A program made the position numbers and the translations under genes. This document shows, one piece after another, positions 1-9,518 of a DNA stretch of 64,000 nt; the first letter of the stretch is position 1, and every line of letters begins with the position of its first letter. The notes under the pieces were generated by a model. It saw only the letters and a program-made list of their open reading frames with translations. It had not been told where the DNA came from and ran no database searches. Location: the NCBI GenBank assembly GCA_024743275.1, contig JANSWW010000006.1:186001-250000 (forward strand), in the 5' to 3' direction. The stretch is from Alphaproteobacteria bacterium. Its GTDB lineage: Bacteria > Pseudomonadota > Alphaproteobacteria > JANSWW01.

Positions 1-2
1 CG

Positions 3-101
3 GTCGCCCTGGTGAATATCGACACGGCCGTGACCCGCGAACTGGCCGACGCGGTCGCCGCCCTGCCTCATGTTCAGCGTGTCATTCCGCTTAGCTTTTG
101 A
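3..101 (+). CDS. serA: C-terminal end of D-3-phosphoglycerate dehydrogenase (partial)
   Basis: An open frame runs in from the window edge and stops with TGA at 99-101, giving a 32-residue tail ending HVQRVIPLSF. The pattern (ALVNIDTAV..., helix, then a short strand with V-I-P-L) matches the last strand-helix-strand of the ACT domain that closes long-form SerA, the first enzyme of serine synthesis. SerA followed by hisZ and purA on the same strand is a common alphaproteobacterial order, which supports the call. Only the end is visible, so catalytic residues cannot be checked. Confidence 0.72.
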   Translation, partial: VALVNIDTAVTRELADAVAALPHVQRVIPLSF

Positions 102-207
102 CGTGAGCCCGGCGGGCGAGTAGACAGTGCCTCGCCCGGCCGGATGCCCCCGCCCGGACTCCGGTTTTCCGGGACAAGTTTCCTGTTTGACGAAAGCACT
201 CTCCGCC

Positions 208-1416
208 ATGGCGGCGTACGACCCTCAATTCCCCCCCAGAACCGAGCCGGGCCAGGCGCCCCAGGCGCTGCTGCCCAACGGCCTGCGCGACATGCTGCCC
301 CCGGAGGCGGCCCGCGAAGCCGCCCTCGCCCAGAAGCTGATCGAAGTCATGGACGGCTACGGCTATGAACGGGTGAAGCCGCCGCTGGTCGAATTCGAAG
401 AAGGCATGGCCGGGTCGGCCGGCACCGTCAGCCGCCGGGTCTTTCGCCTGATGGACCCGGTGAGCCAGAAGATGATGGGGGTCCGGGCGGATATGACCAT
501 GCAGGTCGCCCGGATCGCGACCTCCCGCCTCGCCCATCAGCGGCGGCCGCTGCGGCTTTCCTATGCCGGCGACGTGCTGCGGGTGAGCGGCTCCATGCTC
601 AGCCCGGAGCGCCAGTTTACCCAGGTCGGCGCCGAGATCATCGGCAGCGAAGCGGCGGAGGCGGACGCGGAGATCGTCGTGCTCGCCGCCGACGCGCTCA
701 CCAGCATCGGCATCGGCCAAAACCCGGCCCATGCCCTGTCGATCGACCTGATGGTCCCACCTCTGGTTCCGCTGGTCTGTGCGGCCTTCGATCTCGATGA
801 GACGGCCACCGCCGAGGTGCGCCAGGCCCTCGACCACAAGGATGCCGCCGCTATGAGCCGGGCCGCCGGGCCGGCCACCGACATCCTGACCCGGCTGATG
901 CGGGCGACCGGCCCGGTCGAAGACGGGTTGGCGAGCCTCCGGGATCTCGCCCTCCCGGCCCAGGCCAAGACCGTGCTGGACCGGTTGAGCACCGTCGTTG
1001 ACCTGATCCGCGGCCGCCTGCCGGATCTTACGCTCACCATCGACCCGGTCGAGAACCGGGGTTTCGAATATCATACCGGCATCAGCTTCAGCTTGTTCGC
1101 CCGCGGCACCCGCGGCGAACTCGGCCGGGGCGGACGCTATATCGCCGGCCGCAACGGCAGCCGCGAGCCCGCCATCGGCGTCACCCTCTATATGGACACG
1201 GTCCTGAGAGCCCTGCCGGAGGCCGAGACGCCCCCGAGGCTCTTCCTGCCCCGAAACACGCCGGTTTCGGAGCTTGCCCGGTGGCGCGCCGAAGGGTGGA
1301 TCGTGGTCCAGGCGCTGGAGGATGTCGGGTCCGACGCGCAAGGCGCGCGCCTCTACCGTTGCAGCCATATCGTCAAGGACGGGCAAGCGAGCCCGACAGG
1401 AGAAACATCCGAATGA
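208..1416 (+). CDS. hisZ: ATP phosphoribosyltransferase regulatory subunit HisZ
   Basis: HisZ is a catalytically inactive histidyl-tRNA-synthetase paralogue that activates the short form of HisG at the first step of histidine synthesis. The protein opens with [13 protein letters not shown], followed by class II synthetase-like core segments ([28 protein letters not shown]) and the late [27 protein letters not shown] region typical of HisZ. At about 402 residues it has no anticodon-binding domain, unlike HisS. I chose ATG 208; an in-frame GTG at 127 would add 27 proline-rich residues that look non-native. The stop overlaps the purA start (ATGA), so translation is probably coupled. hisG is not in the window. 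Confidence 0.9.
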   Translation: MAAYDPQFPPRTEPGQAPQALLPNGLRDMLPPEAAREAALAQKLIEVMDGYGYERVKPPLVEFEEGMAGSAGTVSRRVFRLMDPVSQKMMGVRADMTMQVARIATSRLAHQRRPLRLSYAGDVLRVSGSMLSPERQFTQVGAEIIGSEAAEADAEIVVLAADALTSIGIGQNPAHALSIDLMVPPLVPLVCAAFDLDETATAEVRQALDHKDAAAMSRAAGPATDILTRLMRATGPVEDGLASLRDLALPAQAKTVLDRLSTVVDLIRGRLPDLTLTIDPVENRGFEYHTGISFSLFARGTRGELGRGGRYIAGRNGSREPAIGVTLYMDTVLRALPEAETPPRLFLPRNTPVSELARWRAEGWIVVQALEDVGSDAQGARLYRCSHIVKDGQASPTGETSE

Positions 1417-2702
1417 CCAGTGTGACCGTGGTCGGCGCCCAGTGGGGCGACGAAGGCAAAGGGAAGATCGTGGATTGGCTCTCCGAGCGCGCCGACGTCG
1501 TGGTGCGGTTTCAGGGCGGGCATAACGCCGGTCATACCATCGTCAGCGGCGACGCGACCTACAAACTGAGCCTGCTGCCCTCCGGCCTGGTGCGTGGCAA
1601 GCCGTCGATCATCGGCAACGGCGTGGTCATCGACCCGAACGCGCTGCTGTCCGAGATCGCTCAATTGACCGAGCAGGGCCTCACCATCACGCCGGAAACC
1701 CTGCTGATCGCCGACAACGCGACGCTGATCCTGCCGCTCCACGTCCAGATCGACGCCGCCCGCGAGATCGCCCGCGGCAACGACAAGATCGGCACCACCG
1801 GGCGCGGCATCGGGCCGGCCTACGAGGACAAGGTCGGGCGCCGGGCGATCCGGGTCTGCGATCTGGCCGAGCCCGAGACGGTGGCCGCGAAGATGAGGCA
1901 CCTCGCCGCCTATCACAACGTCTTCCTGAAGGCGTTCGGTCTGGAGCCGATGGACCCGAAGGCGGAAACCGACGCCCTATTGGCCCTGGCGCCGAAGATC
2001 CTGCCCCATGCCGTCCCGGCCTGGCAGGTGCTCGATCAGCACAAGAGCCGGAATGACCGGATCCTGTTCGAAGGCGCCCAGGGCGTCATGCTCGACGTCG
2101 ACCACGGCACCTACCCCTTCGTCACCTCCTCCAACACGGTGGCGGGCCAGGCGGCGGCCGGATCGGGCATGGGAAGTCTCGCCGGGAACTATGTGCTCGG
2201 CATCACCAAGGCCTACACGACGCGGGTGGGCTCCGGTCCGTTCCCGTCGGAACAGGACAACGCCACCGGCGACAGGCTGGGCGAACGCGGGCACGAGTTC
2301 GGCACGGTGACCGGGCGCAAACGCCGCTGCGGTTGGTTCGACGCGGTCATGGTGCGCCAGGCCATGAAGACCGCCGGGATCGACGGCATGGCGCTGACCA
2401 AGCTGGACGTCCTGGACGGCTTCGAGGAGCTGAAGGTCTGCGTCGGCTACCGTCTCAACGGGGAGACGCTGGATCGCTTTCCGGCCGGGCAAGAGGCGCA
2501 GGCCAAGGTCGAGGCGGTCTACGAAACGCTTGAGGGCTGGTCCGAATCGACGGCGGGCGCCCGCTCCTGGGCCGACCTTCCGGCGACCGCGATCAAATAC
2601 ATCCGCCGGATCGAGGAATTGGTCGAACGGCCGGTGACCCTGTTGTCCACCGGGCGTGATCGCGAGGATACCATTCTGGTCCGCGACCCGTTTGCGGCCT
2701 AA
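1413..2702 (+). CDS. purA: Adenylosuccinate synthetase
   Basis: PurA makes adenylosuccinate from IMP, aspartate and GTP, the first committed step to AMP. The N-terminus [18 protein letters not shown] is the GTP-binding signature, followed by GGHNAGHTI with the catalytic histidine, [14 protein letters not shown], and the C-terminal GTP/IMP region ([10 protein letters not shown]). The 429-residue length is normal. ATG 1413 overlaps the hisZ stop and has an AGGAGA ribosome site just upstream; a longer open frame from 1281 lies inside hisZ and is not the gene. A short inverted repeat (GTTTTTG/CAAAAAC) lies downstream at 2736-2752. Confidence 0.97.
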   Translation: MTSVTVVGAQWGDEGKGKIVDWLSERADVVVRFQGGHNAGHTIVSGDATYKLSLLPSGLVRGKPSIIGNGVVIDPNALLSEIAQLTEQGLTITPETLLIADNATLILPLHVQIDAAREIARGNDKIGTTGRGIGPAYEDKVGRRAIRVCDLAEPETVAAKMRHLAAYHNVFLKAFGLEPMDPKAETDALLALAPKILPHAVPAWQVLDQHKSRNDRILFEGAQGVMLDVDHGTYPFVTSSNTVAGQAAAGSGMGSLAGNYVLGITKAYTTRVGSGPFPSEQDNATGDRLGERGHEFGTVTGRKRRCGWFDAVMVRQAMKTAGIDGMALTKLDVLDGFEELKVCVGYRLNGETLDRFPAGQEAQAKVEAVYETLEGWSESTAGARSWADLPATAIKYIRRIEELVERPVTLLSTGRDREDTILVRDPFAA

Positions 2703-2849
2703 GATATCCGATCTAAAGGCAATTCCACGTAACCGTTTTTGATTCAAAAACCCATACGGTCTGTTTATTTGCTGAACAGTTGCACGGGAGCTTTACGGGG
2801 CGGACCGCGGCGATATATCCTGAAACGGCAATTGCAGCGGTAATGATCC

Positions 2850-4856
2850 ATGGCGGAGAGCGATATCTCCACACCGGAAAGCGCCGGGATGATCAAAAAG
2901 AAAGGTCGGTTCGCCATCGACCTCGGTCATCCTTTGCCCGAACTCGATACCCGAAGCGCGGACGCCTACGCCGGCTCATCCGAAAAAGACGCCAGCCTAG
3001 CCTTCGCGATGCTGTGCCATGTTGGCGCCATCCCCCGCTGGCAGGCGATCCGCAAAATGATCGGCAAGGATATCGATGGCGGGCTGACGCTGATCGACGC
3101 CGACCGGATTTCCCTGCCCCACGAGGGCCGGCATCGCCTCGCCCTGATCTATAAACGGCCGGCGGGCGGCGATTTCTTCCGTTTGAAACGGGAAACCCTG
3201 TCCGCCCTGCCGCCGGCGGTGGCGATCAAACGATATCTAAAGCCGGCCGTCGCCGCGCTGAAGGATCTCCATGCCCGCGACATCACCCATCGGGCGATCC
3301 GCGTCGACAACTTCCTTTATCCCGGCGGTCAGGCCGAAATGATCCTCGGGGACTGTCTGACCGCCCCGCCCGGGTCGGAACAGCCCCGCACGCTCGAACC
3401 CCTGCCGATGGCCGGGACCGACCCGATGGGCCGTGGGGCGGGCACACCGGAGGACGATCTGTTTGCGCTTGGCACCCTGCTGCTTGAGCTTTGTCTCGGT
3501 CATGCGCTGGCCCCTCCGGGCGAGGACGGCAAACTCCTCATCGACCGTTTCGAGTTCGGCACGGTGAACGCCTATACCAACCGCCTCAAGATACCGGTCG
3601 AGATCGAGGACGCGGTGCGCGGGCTGCTCAACGACGACCCCAAGGAGCGCTGGAGCTTGCGGGAGCTGGAGGACTGGATCGGCGGTCATGCGCCGAAGCC
3701 GAAGCACTCCAGGGCGCCGGGCCGCGCCGCCCGCCCGCTCGTCGTCGCCGGCGACCACTGCTACACCCGTCAGGGGGCCGCGGACGCCCTGGGTGCCGCC
3801 TGGCAGCGGGCTGACCCGCTGATCAAGAGCAGCGATTTCGACGGGTGGCTGCGCCGAGGCCTCAGCGAGGTCAAGACGGCCAAGTCGATCGCGGAACTGA
3901 TGGCCGACAGCAAGCTGCGACCGGCGCTCCGGGTTTCCCGCGCCCTGATCCTCCTCGACCCGCCGGGACCGATCCGGTTCAACGGCACCACCGCCCATCT
4001 CGGCGGCGTGGGGGCCATGATGGTCGCCAACCGGGACCGCGGCGAGGTCAGACAGGCCCTCGCCCAAATCATCGACGCCCGGCTCGCGGTCCATTGGATC
4101 GCGGCCCAGGACAAGGCCCGTGACGAGACCTTGAGCAAGCATATCGCCTTCGACCGGGCCAACATGCTGCTGGCGGGCGGCGACGGCGGGCTCGGCTACG
4201 AACGGGTGATGTACGAGCTCTGCCCGGACATCCATTGCCTCAGCCCCGTGCTCGAAGACCAAATGATCTTCGATCTGGCCCAGTTCCTCCCGGCCCTGGA
4301 AAACGCGGCGAAGAACAAACGGGTGCGTGGGGAGGTGATCGACAACCACATGCTGGGCTTCATCGCCGCCCGGCACAAATCGCTCTCGGACAGCTGGATC
4401 CGGTCGATCAACAAGGACCACGACCGCTATGGGCAGGTGGTCGCGGTGGTCCGCATTCTGAGCTATCTGCAACAGCACTACACCATCGGACCGCTGCCCA
4501 ATTTCTGCCAACGGGTGGAAACGCTGCTGCGGCCGGTGGTCACCGAGTTCAAGAACAAGATGGTGCGCAAGCGGATCCTCGAGACGATCGAGAAGGCGGC
4601 CAAATCCGGCATGCTGACCAAGATGCTCGCCCCCATCGACGATCCAAAGGCCCTGGTGAAGGACAAGAAACAGTACAAGGAAGCGGTCCGCGACCACGCG
4701 AAGGCGGCGCGGGACATCTATATCCTGCGCAACAACGCCGACCGGATACGGGAACTCTCGCATCGGATCGGCGAACAGGCGGGGGCCGCCGTCGCCGGAG
4801 TTGTGGGCAGCATCATCGTGGTCGTGGTATTGTTCGACGCCTTGGTGAATTCATAG
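2850..4856 (+). CDS. Degenerate Ser/Thr-kinase-like protein with C-terminal membrane anchor
   Basis: 668 residues. Residues about 60-280 have a protein-kinase-like layout: a strand with LALIYKRP (possible beta-3 lysine), helix LKDLHARDITHRAIRVDNF at 132-155, then ILGDC, and a C-lobe stretch with DDLFALGTLLLELCLG. The catalytic loop reads H147-R-A-I-R-V-D-N, so the catalytic aspartate of HRD is alanine, and the DFG site reads G-D168-C. It is therefore probably a pseudokinase or a strongly divergent kinase. Residues about 290-640 are mostly helical and unrecognised. Residues about 643-664 form a single hydrophobic helix (VAGVVGSIIVVVVLF) followed by only four residues, a tail-anchored arrangement. 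A small membrane protein gene follows after 41 bp. Kinase fold is inference from motif order. Confidence 0.62.
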   Translation: MAESDISTPESAGMIKKKGRFAIDLGHPLPELDTRSADAYAGSSEKDASLAFAMLCHVGAIPRWQAIRKMIGKDIDGGLTLIDADRISLPHEGRHRLALIYKRPAGGDFFRLKRETLSALPPAVAIKRYLKPAVAALKDLHARDITHRAIRVDNFLYPGGQAEMILGDCLTAPPGSEQPRTLEPLPMAGTDPMGRGAGTPEDDLFALGTLLLELCLGHALAPPGEDGKLLIDRFEFGTVNAYTNRLKIPVEIEDAVRGLLNDDPKERWSLRELEDWIGGHAPKPKHSRAPGRAARPLVVAGDHCYTRQGAADALGAAWQRADPLIKSSDFDGWLRRGLSEVKTAKSIAELMADSKLRPALRVSRALILLDPPGPIRFNGTTAHLGGVGAMMVANRDRGEVRQALAQIIDARLAVHWIAAQDKARDETLSKHIAFDRANMLLAGGDGGLGYERVMYELCPDIHCLSPVLEDQMIFDLAQFLPALENAAKNKRVRGEVIDNHMLGFIAARHKSLSDSWIRSINKDHDRYGQVVAVVRILSYLQQHYTIGPLPNFCQRVETLLRPVVTEFKNKMVRKRILETIEKAAKSGMLTKMLAPIDDPKALVKDKKQYKEAVRDHAKAARDIYILRNNADRIRELSHRIGEQAGAAVAGVVGSIIVVVVLFDALVNS

Positions 4857-4897
4857 CGCCCGGACACTGACCTCCGGAGAACGGAAAAGCGAACGAG

Positions 4898-5458
4898 ATG
4901 GCCGATAGCGGGTCAAAAAGACCGATGCGCAAAAAGAGCAATGCCAAGCCCATCGCGGTGATCATGCTGCTGGGGCTCGGCTTTTTCGTTCTGCCGACCC
5001 TCATCCTGTTTCTGGTCAGCATGGCGCCGACCCTGATCACCTATGTGATGGACCGCCGCAGCGAGAAATACGCGGCGTTCTCGGTCGGCTGCATGAATTT
5101 CTGCGGCACGCTGCCCTATGCGCTCGACCTCTGGCTCAACGACCATTCGATCGATCAAACGGGCTTTATCCTGTCGGATCCGCTCGCTTGGATCGTGATG
5201 TACGGGGCGGCAGGCGTCGGCTGGGGCATACACATGGCCGCGCCGCGGATGATCAGCGTGGTGCTGCGCTTCCATACCGAACGTCGGATCGAAAAGCTGA
5301 AGGAATATCAGCGCGACCTCGTGGCGGAATGGGGCAAGGATATCACCCGCAACGGCGAAGATGACGAGTTCGACATCGACGACGACGGGATGCCGCCGGA
5401 CACGGCGCCGCTGGCGGACGACGACACAGGCCAGCGCAACACGCCCGCCGTCCCGTAA
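4898..5458 (+). CDS. Small membrane protein with two to three hydrophobic segments, partner of the upstream kinase-like gene
   Basis: 186 residues, no family recognised. A basic start (SKRPMRKKSNAKP) leads into a strong membrane helix at about 22-48 (IMLLGLGFFVLPTLILFLV), then MDRRSEKYAAFSVGCMNFCGTLPYAL, a second hydrophobic stretch at about 100-118 (LAWIVMYGAAGVGWGIHMAA), a basic amphipathic helix (RRIEKLKEYQRDL), and a very acidic tail (DDEFDIDDDG). It starts 41 bp after the kinase-like gene on the same strand and probably shares its transcript. The pairing suggests the two proteins work together in the membrane; that is inference. Confidence 0.6.
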   Translation: MADSGSKRPMRKKSNAKPIAVIMLLGLGFFVLPTLILFLVSMAPTLITYVMDRRSEKYAAFSVGCMNFCGTLPYALDLWLNDHSIDQTGFILSDPLAWIVMYGAAGVGWGIHMAAPRMISVVLRFHTERRIEKLKEYQRDLVAEWGKDITRNGEDDEFDIDDDGMPPDTAPLADDDTGQRNTPAVP

Positions 5459-5501
5459 GCGTCGCCCCGGAAAGGTACAGAATTACCGGGAAGGTGCCGT
5501 A

Positions 5502-6389
5502 TCAGCCGGCGAGATTTTCCTCGATGGCCTGGTTCTTGATCGAACGCTGCAGCTTTTCGAACGCCCGGACCTCGATCTGACGGACCCGCTCGCGGCTGAT
5601 GCCGTATTCCTGGCTGAGATCCTCGAGGGTCATGGGATCCTCCGTCAGGCGCCGTTCCGTCAGGATCCGGCGCTCCCGATCGTTAAGGGTCTCCATGGCC
5701 TTGGCCAGCATCTTTTTGCGCTTGCCGAACTCCTGGCTCTCGGCGAGGACCGTTTCCTGGCTCTCGGCGGTTTCGTCGACGAGCCAGTCCTGCCATTCGC
5801 CCTCGCTATCCACGCGGAGCGGCGCGTTGAGCGAATGGTCCGGGGCGGCGAGACGCCGGTTCATTTGAATGACGTCGTTCTCGGAGACCGAAAGAGCCGT
5901 GGCGATCTTGGTCACATTCTCGGGCGACATGTCGCCCTCCTCGATCGCGGAGAGCTTTCCCTTGAGCTTGCGGAGATTGAAGAAGAGCTTCTTCTGCGCC
6001 GCCGTGGTGCCCATCTTCACCAGCGACCAGGAATGTAGAATGTACTCCTGGATCGCGGCCCGGATCCACCACATGGCATAGGTCGCCAGCCGGAAGCCCT
6101 TCTCCGGGTCGAAACGCTTGACCGCATGCATCAGGCCCAGATTGCCTTCGGAGATCATCTCCGCGACCGGAAGGCCATAGCCCCGATAGCCCATGGCGAT
6201 CTTGGCCACGAGCCGCAGATGGGAGGTGACCAGTTCATGGGCCGCGTCCACGTCCCCGTGCTCGGTCCACCGCCTGGCGAGCATGTATTCCTGCTCCTGG
6301 GTGAGCATCGGGAAGGAGCGCACCTCTTGCAGATAGCGGCTCAGATTCCCTTCGGGGCTAATGGCGGGCAAATTCGGCGTGGCTGGCAT
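5502..6389 (-). CDS. rpoH: RNA polymerase heat-shock sigma factor (sigma-32)
   Basis: RpoH directs RNA polymerase to heat-shock promoters. The 295-residue protein has sigma-70 family region 2 (LVTSHLRLVAKIAMGYRGYG, ISEGNLGLMHAVKRFDPEKGFRLATYAMWWIR) and the RpoH-specific box QKKLFFNLR at residues 132-140, which distinguishes it from RpoD. Region 4 is a normal helix-turn-helix (MTLEDLSQEYGISRERVRQIE). The start has a good AGGAGAGG ribosome site. It is convergent with the membrane-protein gene at 4898. rluD lies upstream on the same strand, a usual alphaproteobacterial arrangement. A TTGACG at 6437-6442 (minus strand) could be a -35 element, but I see no good -10 partner. Confidence 0.96.
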   Translation of the reverse strand: MPATPNLPAISPEGNLSRYLQEVRSFPMLTQEQEYMLARRWTEHGDVDAAHELVTSHLRLVAKIAMGYRGYGLPVAEMISEGNLGLMHAVKRFDPEKGFRLATYAMWWIRAAIQEYILHSWSLVKMGTTAAQKKLFFNLRKLKGKLSAIEEGDMSPENVTKIATALSVSENDVIQMNRRLAAPDHSLNAPLRVDSEGEWQDWLVDETAESQETVLAESQEFGKRKKMLAKAMETLNDRERRILTERRLTEDPMTLEDLSQEYGISRERVRQIEVRAFEKLQRSIKNQAIEENLAG

Positions 6390-6493
6390 TCTATCCCTCT
6401 CCTGTTGAGAGACCTACTTCGTGTCGCTTTGGCTTTACGTCAAGTATACGCGCAACGCGGGCCGGGGGTTTGATCGACAATTGCGATCGTCGT

Positions 6494-7477
6494 TTACGGA
6501 GTTATCTCTCGCAGAGCGGAGATCAATCCGGTCATGTCCTCCGGCAGCTTGCTTTCGAACATCAGAGTCTCCCCAGTGACCGGGTGTACGAAACCGAGCA
6601 GACCGGCATGAAGGGCCTGTCGTCCAAGGCTCTTTATCGCCGCCAAAGAAGGCTTTCTTGCGGCACGCCCGGCATAGAGGGGATCGCCGATCACCGGATG
6701 GCCGAGATGGGTCATATGGACTCGGATCTGATGGGTTCGACCGGTCTCCAGCCGGCACCGGACCAGGGCCGCGGCCTCCTTGCCCGGCGGACCGAACCGC
6801 TCCTCGACCCGCCAATGGGTGACCGCCCGCTTTCCGGCCCCGGTGACCGCCATCTTCTTCCGGTCCCGAGCCGACCGGCCGATCGGCGCATCGACGGTCC
6901 CGGAGCGGAGCCGGGGCGCACCATGGACCAGGGCGAGGTATTCCCGGTCGATCTCGTGGCGGCTGAAGAGCTCCACCAGCCCGCGATGGGCCGCATCCGA
7001 CTTGGCGGCGACCATCACGCCGCTGGTGTCCTTGTCCAGCCGGTGGACGATCCCCGGCCGGGCAACGCCACCGATGCCGGTCAGGCCGGGCCCGCAATGG
7101 GCGAGCAGCGCGTTGACCAGAGTGCGGTCCGGATTGCCCGGGGCGGGATGGACCACAAGTCCCACCGGCTTGTCGATGACGATGAGGTCCTCGTCCTCGT
7201 AGAGCACCGTCAGCGGGATATCCTGGGGCTCGGGGACGGCTGGTTCCGGTTCCGGCAGGATCACGGTGACGGCGACCCCGGCCTTGAGCTTCCTCGACGG
7301 ATCGCCGCACAGCGCCCCGTCCACCGTGACCGCGCCCTGCTCCATCAGGGCCTTGAGCCGGCTGCGGGACAGGTCGGGCAATTGGGCCGCGAGCCAGCGA
7401 TCGATACGCTCGCCTTCCGCGCCGTCATCGGCTACCACCTGGAAAGCGGTCGGGTTTTCTGTCAGGAGCTCGGTCAT
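6494..7477 (-). CDS. rluD: RluA-family 23S rRNA pseudouridine synthase
   Basis: This enzyme isomerises uridines in 23S rRNA to pseudouridine. It has an N-terminal S4 RNA-binding domain (RIDRWLAAQLPDLSRSRLKALMEQGAVTVDG, about 24-54), then the synthase domain with IDKPVGLVVHPAPG and the catalytic motif HRLDKDTSG with D148 as the nucleophile, then GRTHQIRVHMTHLGHPVIGDPLY. At 327 residues it is full length. The S4-plus-RluA architecture and position next to rpoH favour RluD over RluC or RluA, but the exact target positions cannot be read from sequence. Confidence 0.92.
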   Translation of the reverse strand: MTELLTENPTAFQVVADDGAEGERIDRWLAAQLPDLSRSRLKALMEQGAVTVDGALCGDPSRKLKAGVAVTVILPEPEPAVPEPQDIPLTVLYEDEDLIVIDKPVGLVVHPAPGNPDRTLVNALLAHCGPGLTGIGGVARPGIVHRLDKDTSGVMVAAKSDAAHRGLVELFSRHEIDREYLALVHGAPRLRSGTVDAPIGRSARDRKKMAVTGAGKRAVTHWRVEERFGPPGKEAAALVRCRLETGRTHQIRVHMTHLGHPVIGDPLYAGRAARKPSLAAIKSLGRQALHAGLLGFVHPVTGETLMFESKLPEDMTGLISALREITP

Positions 7478-7515
7478 GACTTCTTATAGACACAGGCTGG
7501 GAAAAGGACAGCGCG

Positions 7516-7830
7516 ATGAACATGGCGTTCTTGAAGGCGATCACGGTGATCATGGGGATCATGATCCTGGTCGGCATAGCCGTCCTGGGGGTCACGATGT
7601 TCAACCGGCTTTCCACCGCCGAGTCGACCCGCCAGGTCGACGAGCCAACGACCATCACGCCCCCGAGCGGCGCCAGACTCGTCGGCGCGGCCGCCTTTCC
7701 GGATGGCCTGGTGCTGACCTTCGAACGGCGGAGGCCGGAGGGCGGCAGCGAAACGCTGATTGCCATCCATGACGTCCAAACCGGCCGGCGAATTGGCTTT
7801 TTCGCCCTGCCCGAGATGACCGCCCAATAG
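7516..7830 (+). CDS. Small single-span membrane protein, DUF6476-like
   Basis: 104 residues: a membrane helix at about 8-28 (ITVIMGIMILVGIAVLGVTMF) followed by a soluble domain with GARLVGAAAFPDGLVLTFERR and LIAIHDVQTGRRIG, two hairpins that look like a small beta domain on the periplasmic side. This matches what I remember of the alphaproteobacterial DUF6476 family, which usually sits divergent from rluD as here. No function is known to me. It is followed after 27 bp by the threonine aldolase gene. Confidence 0.7.
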   Translation: MNMAFLKAITVIMGIMILVGIAVLGVTMFNRLSTAESTRQVDEPTTITPPSGARLVGAAAFPDGLVLTFERRRPEGGSETLIAIHDVQTGRRIGFFALPEMTAQ

Positions 7831-7857
7831 CGACGCCCGAGGAATAGCGGAGACAGA

Positions 7858-8910
7858 GTGATGAATTTCAAATCGGACAATGTGCATGGCTGCAATCCGG
7901 AAATCCTCGCCGGCCTTGCCGAGGCGGCGAAGGGCACCGTCGATTCCTATGGCGACGATCCGGTCACCCAGCGGGTCGAGGCGCGCCTGGCGGAGGTCTT
8001 CGAGCATGAGGTCACGGTCTTTCCGATGACAACCGGCTCGTCGGTCAACGCACTGATCCTCGCCAGCATGGTCGATCCCTGGGGCGCGGTCCTGGCCCAT
8101 CCGGAAAGTCATATCAACGTCGACGAATGCGGCGCGCCGGAGATGTTCACCGGCGGCGCCAAGATCATCCCGATCGAGGGCGAGAACGCGATCATGGACT
8201 CGGGGACTCTGAAGACGACGCTCGACGGCTATTCCTTCGGCTTCGTCCACGCGGTCCAGCCCCAGGCGATCAGCATGACCCAGGCGACGGAGGCGGGGGC
8301 CGTCATGTCGCTCGACGAGATCGCCACCCTGGCCGGGATCGCCAAGGACAAGGGCCTCAAGGTCCATATGGACGGCGCCCGCTTCGCCAACGCGCTGGTC
8401 GCCCTCGATTGCTCGCCGGCGGAGATGACCTGGAAACAGGGGGTCGATGTGCTGAGTTTCGGGGCGACCAAGAATGGCTGCATGGCGGCCGAAGCGGCGG
8501 TGTTCTTCAACAAGGACCTGGCCGCCACGACCCACTACCGGCGCAAGCGCGCGGGCCATCTGGTCTCCAAGATGCGCTTTGTCTCGGCGCAGCTCGACGC
8601 CTATCTGGCGGACGATCTGTGGCTCGGGAACGCAAGGCACGCCAACGCGATGGCGGACCGACTGACCGAGGGGCTGAAGCAACTGCCCGGCGTCGACTTC
8701 ATGTCGCCGACCATGGCCAACGAGATCTTCCCGATCCTGCCGCGGGCGGTGACCGCGAAACTGCGGGAGGCCGGCTTCGACTTCTATGATTGGGGCACAC
8801 CCGGTGCGGGCGGGATCCGTTTGGTAACCGCCTATGCGACCGATCCGGCGGATGTCGAGGCGTTCATAGAAAAAGCCCGCGGCCTCTTGATGGAAGACGC
8901 CGCGGACTAG
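7858..8910 (+). CDS. ltaE: Low-specificity L-threonine aldolase (beta-eliminating lyase family)
   Basis: A PLP-dependent fold-type I enzyme expected to cleave threonine or allo-threonine to glycine and acetaldehyde. The start MNFKSDNVHGCNPEIL and YGDDPVTQRVEARLAEVF are family hallmarks; VHMDGARFANAL holds the PLP-ring aspartate and the Schiff-base lysine is K205 in SFGATKNG. The 350-residue length is typical. The sequence shows family membership clearly; the stereo-preference cannot be judged. The next gene is convergent (26 bp gap). Confidence 0.9.
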   Translation: MMNFKSDNVHGCNPEILAGLAEAAKGTVDSYGDDPVTQRVEARLAEVFEHEVTVFPMTTGSSVNALILASMVDPWGAVLAHPESHINVDECGAPEMFTGGAKIIPIEGENAIMDSGTLKTTLDGYSFGFVHAVQPQAISMTQATEAGAVMSLDEIATLAGIAKDKGLKVHMDGARFANALVALDCSPAEMTWKQGVDVLSFGATKNGCMAAEAAVFFNKDLAATTHYRRKRAGHLVSKMRFVSAQLDAYLADDLWLGNARHANAMADRLTEGLKQLPGVDFMSPTMANEIFPILPRAVTAKLREAGFDFYDWGTPGAGGIRLVTAYATDPADVEAFIEKARGLLMEDAAD

Positions 8911-8936
8911 GGGACTAGGTTCAGGGAAGGGGAGGT

Positions 8937-9398
8937 TTAGGCGTTGACCGGCTGGGGCTGGACGTTCGTCTTGGCGGTGCCGAGGGCGAAGGCACCGGCG
9001 CCGAGGCCGGCCTGAACCAGGGCCGCGACCACGAGGAAGGCCGGATATTCCCAACCACCGCCCTGGGCGCTGAACAGCCAGCCGGCCGGGACGTGGGCCC
9101 AGGTGGCGCCGAGCAGCACCGGCACGGTGGCAAGCGCCACAAGACGGGTCTTGTAGCCGAGGATCAACAGGACGCCCGCGATCGCTTCGACCGCGAAGAC
9201 GAGATAGGCGGAGAAGCCGGGAAGACCGAGGCTCTCGAAGAATTGCGCCGTGCCCGGCAGGGTGAAGACCATCGCCTTCAGGTAAACGGAGTGGGCCAGG
9301 AACATGATGCCGAGAGCCACCCGCAGGGCGGTGATGGCGTAGGGGGCGGTGTTGAGGTCGACGGTACGGTCCTGGGTCAGGGCCTTGATCGGGTCCAT
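8937..9398 (-). CDS. DoxX-family inner membrane protein
   Basis: 153 residues with four predicted membrane helices (YAITALRVALGIMFLAHSVYL; FSAYLVFAVEAIAGVLLIL; LVALATVPVLLGATWAHV; PAFLVVAALVQAGLGAGAFAL), the pattern of DoxX/DoxD-like proteins, often tied to redox stress. I chose ATG 9398, which has an AGGAGA site at good spacing; a longer frame from 9497 would add 33 residues of unlikely composition and would remove most of the intergenic region. It is divergent from a LysR regulator, with an inverted repeat between them, so it is the probable target of that regulator. Confidence 0.85.
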   Translation of the reverse strand: MDPIKALTQDRTVDLNTAPYAITALRVALGIMFLAHSVYLKAMVFTLPGTAQFFESLGLPGFSAYLVFAVEAIAGVLLILGYKTRLVALATVPVLLGATWAHVPAGWLFSAQGGGWEYPAFLVVAALVQAGLGAGAFALGTAKTNVQPQPVNA

Positions 9399-9518
9399 GG
9401 TGAGGTCTCCTGTGGAAAGCTGTGTCGTGGTGGGGTGGACGGGCGGTCTGCCGCGCCCCGATGACCAAGATGTAAATCTTGCGACTGCGCACAGCAATCT
9501 TCATAAAGAGCAATTGTA

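Noticed and set aside
208..1416. Histidyl-tRNA synthetase for the hisZ gene
   Set aside because: No anticodon-binding domain, and the serA-hisZ-purA context fits HisZ.
7474..9513. 679-residue minus-strand frame across ltaE and doxX
   Set aside because: Low-complexity shadow; the real genes in other frames have clear family motifs and ribosome sites.
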